Shown piece by piece: positions 5,060 to 5,714 of a stretch of DNA of 5,714 nt. This DNA comes from Hydrogenothermaceae bacterium. Its GTDB lineage: Bacteria; Aquificota; Aquificia; Aquificales; Hydrogenothermaceae. Under the pieces are notes generated by a model, which was not told the origin of the DNA, ran no database searches, and saw only the letters and a list, made by a program, of their open reading frames with translations. The stretch spans positions 1-5,714 of the forward strand of contig JALSPY010000009.1 of NCBI GenBank assembly GCA_026985705.1, written 5' to 3'. Position numbers and translations under genes: made by a program. Position 1 is the first letter of the stretch. Every line of letters begins with the position of its first letter.

Positions 5060-5714
5060 TTAAACCTCCTGTAATATTTCTAAACCTTTATCTCCTATAT
5101 CTTTTCTATAATGAGCTCCTTCAAAATAGATTTTATCAACTGCAGAATAACATTTATCTTTGGCTTCCTTTAAAGTTTTTCCTGTAGCTGTTATAGTTAA
5201 AACCCTTCCACCATTAGTTATTAATTTACCATCTTTAATATCTGTTCCAGCATGAAACACAACTATATCAGGGTCTCTTTCTGCCTCGTCTATTCCAATA
5301 ATCTCCTTTCCCTTCTCATACTTATCTGGATAACCTTTAGATGCCATTACAACACCTAAAGCATAATTTTCACTCCACACAGGTTTAACTTTATCTATAT
5401 TTCCTTCCAGTATATCTAGAATATGCTCTACTAAATCACTTTCTAATCTTCTCATTATAGGTTGGGTTTCTGGGTCTCCCATTCTAACATTAAATTCTAA
5501 AACATTAACCCCTTTACTTCCTATCATTAAACCTGCATATAAAAACCCACTTAACTCTCTACCTTCTTTCTTCATTCCCTCTAAAGTTGGATACATTATT
5601 TTTTCTAAAATTGTTTTTTCTATATCTGGAGTGATTACTGGAGTTGGAGAGTAAGCTCCCATTCCACCTGTATTTGGACCTTTATCATTATCAAAAACTC
5701 TCTTATGGTCCTGA
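5060..5714 (-). CDS. purD: Phosphoribosylamine-glycine ligase (GAR synthetase) PurD, N-terminal half cut off by the right edge
   Basis: PurD joins glycine to phosphoribosylamine with ATP to form GAR, the second step of de novo purine synthesis. The visible part is the C-terminal 217 residues of a protein usually about 420-430 long. The frame stays open to the right edge: it begins QDHKRVFDNDKGPNTGGMGAYSPTP, a hallmark of the PurD ATP-grasp domain, so the ATG at 5662 is an internal Met and not the start. The metal and nucleotide site VLEFNVRMGDPETQPIMRRL (visible residues 71-90) follows, then the C-terminal domain with ALGVVMASKGYP (118-129) and the glycine-rich VFHAGT (152-157). The gene ends with GTT-TAA at 5060, 2 nt before the TTG of the rhodanese gene, and its last codons hold that gene's ribosome site. 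No truncation or frameshift is seen in the visible part. Confidence 0.98.
   Translation of the reverse strand, partial: QDHKRVFDNDKGPNTGGMGAYSPTPVITPDIEKTILEKIMYPTLEGMKKEGRELSGFLYAGLMIGSKGVNVLEFNVRMGDPETQPIMRRLESDLVEHILDILEGNIDKVKPVWSENYALGVVMASKGYPDKYEKGKEIIGIDEAERDPDIVVFHAGTDIKDGKLITNGGRVLTITATGKTLKEAKDKCYSAVDKIYFEGAHYRKDIGDKGLEILQEV
5065..5070 (-). promoter_or_regulatory. Ribosome binding site for the rhodanese TTG start, inside the end of purD
   Basis: The minus strand reads AGGAGG, overlapping the last Gln-Glu-Val codons of purD and ending 7 nt before TTG at 5057-5055. It is the strongest Shine-Dalgarno sequence in the window. It decides for the TTG start and suggests that ribosomes finishing purD help initiate the rhodanese. 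Confidence 0.8.

Noticed and set aside
4984..5187. Plus-strand 67-codon open frame across the rhodanese/purD junction
   Set aside because: It overlaps the ends of two supported minus-strand genes and has no recognisable features.
5660..5662. ATG as a possible start of a short PurD
   Set aside because: The frame continues upstream to the window edge with the conserved QDHKRVFDNDKGPNTGG sequence, so this Met is internal.

Overview
The window is AT-rich bacterial DNA (roughly one third G+C by eye) with tightly packed genes. It carries seven protein-coding genes, two of them cut by the window edges. The best guess for the source is a thermophilic member of the Aquificota, for example the Hydrogenothermaceae (Sulfurihydrogenibium or Persephonella type). 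This rests on the low G+C, the Lys/Glu/Ile-rich proteins, and single housekeeping genes (hisF, purD) scattered among unrelated genes. It is an inference, because there is no rRNA or other phylogenetic marker in the window.

Layout. On the minus strand, in transcription order from about 3571 down to 1, lie a small ThiS/MoaD-type beta-grasp sulfur-carrier protein, an eight-helix CcsA/HemX-like cytochrome c assembly membrane protein, the type IV pilus extension ATPase pilB, and the retraction ATPase pilT (cut by the left edge). The first two genes are 18 nt apart. The next two gaps are about 60 nt each, so pilB and pilT may be read through from upstream or may have their own promoter. A 293-nt AT-rich divergent region (3572-3864) separates this cluster from hisF on the plus strand. 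It holds a good minus-strand -10 element and a perfect 8-bp-arm palindrome just upstream of hisF. hisF converges on a second minus-strand pair: purD (cut by the right edge), followed after 2 nt by a membrane-anchored single-domain rhodanese. The hisF and rhodanese stop codons are 2 nt apart, and both lie in or at the 5' arm of one 8-bp hairpin.

How the genes fit together. PilB and PilT are the opposing motors of one pilus machine. HisF and PurD belong to histidine and purine synthesis; these pathways are linked metabolically because the HisF reaction releases AICAR, a purine intermediate. The ThiS-like protein and the rhodanese both point to sulfur handling, and the CcsA-like protein points to extracytoplasmic haem or cytochrome c assembly. 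Any functional link among these last three is speculative.

I see no mobile element, CRISPR array, tRNA, rRNA or riboswitch. I do not see a convincing new multi-gene system. The points most worth a second look are the two-residue extension after the diglycine of the sulfur carrier, the palindrome upstream of hisF, the hairpin shared by two convergent stop codons, and the altered tryptophan-rich motif in the CcsA-like protein.
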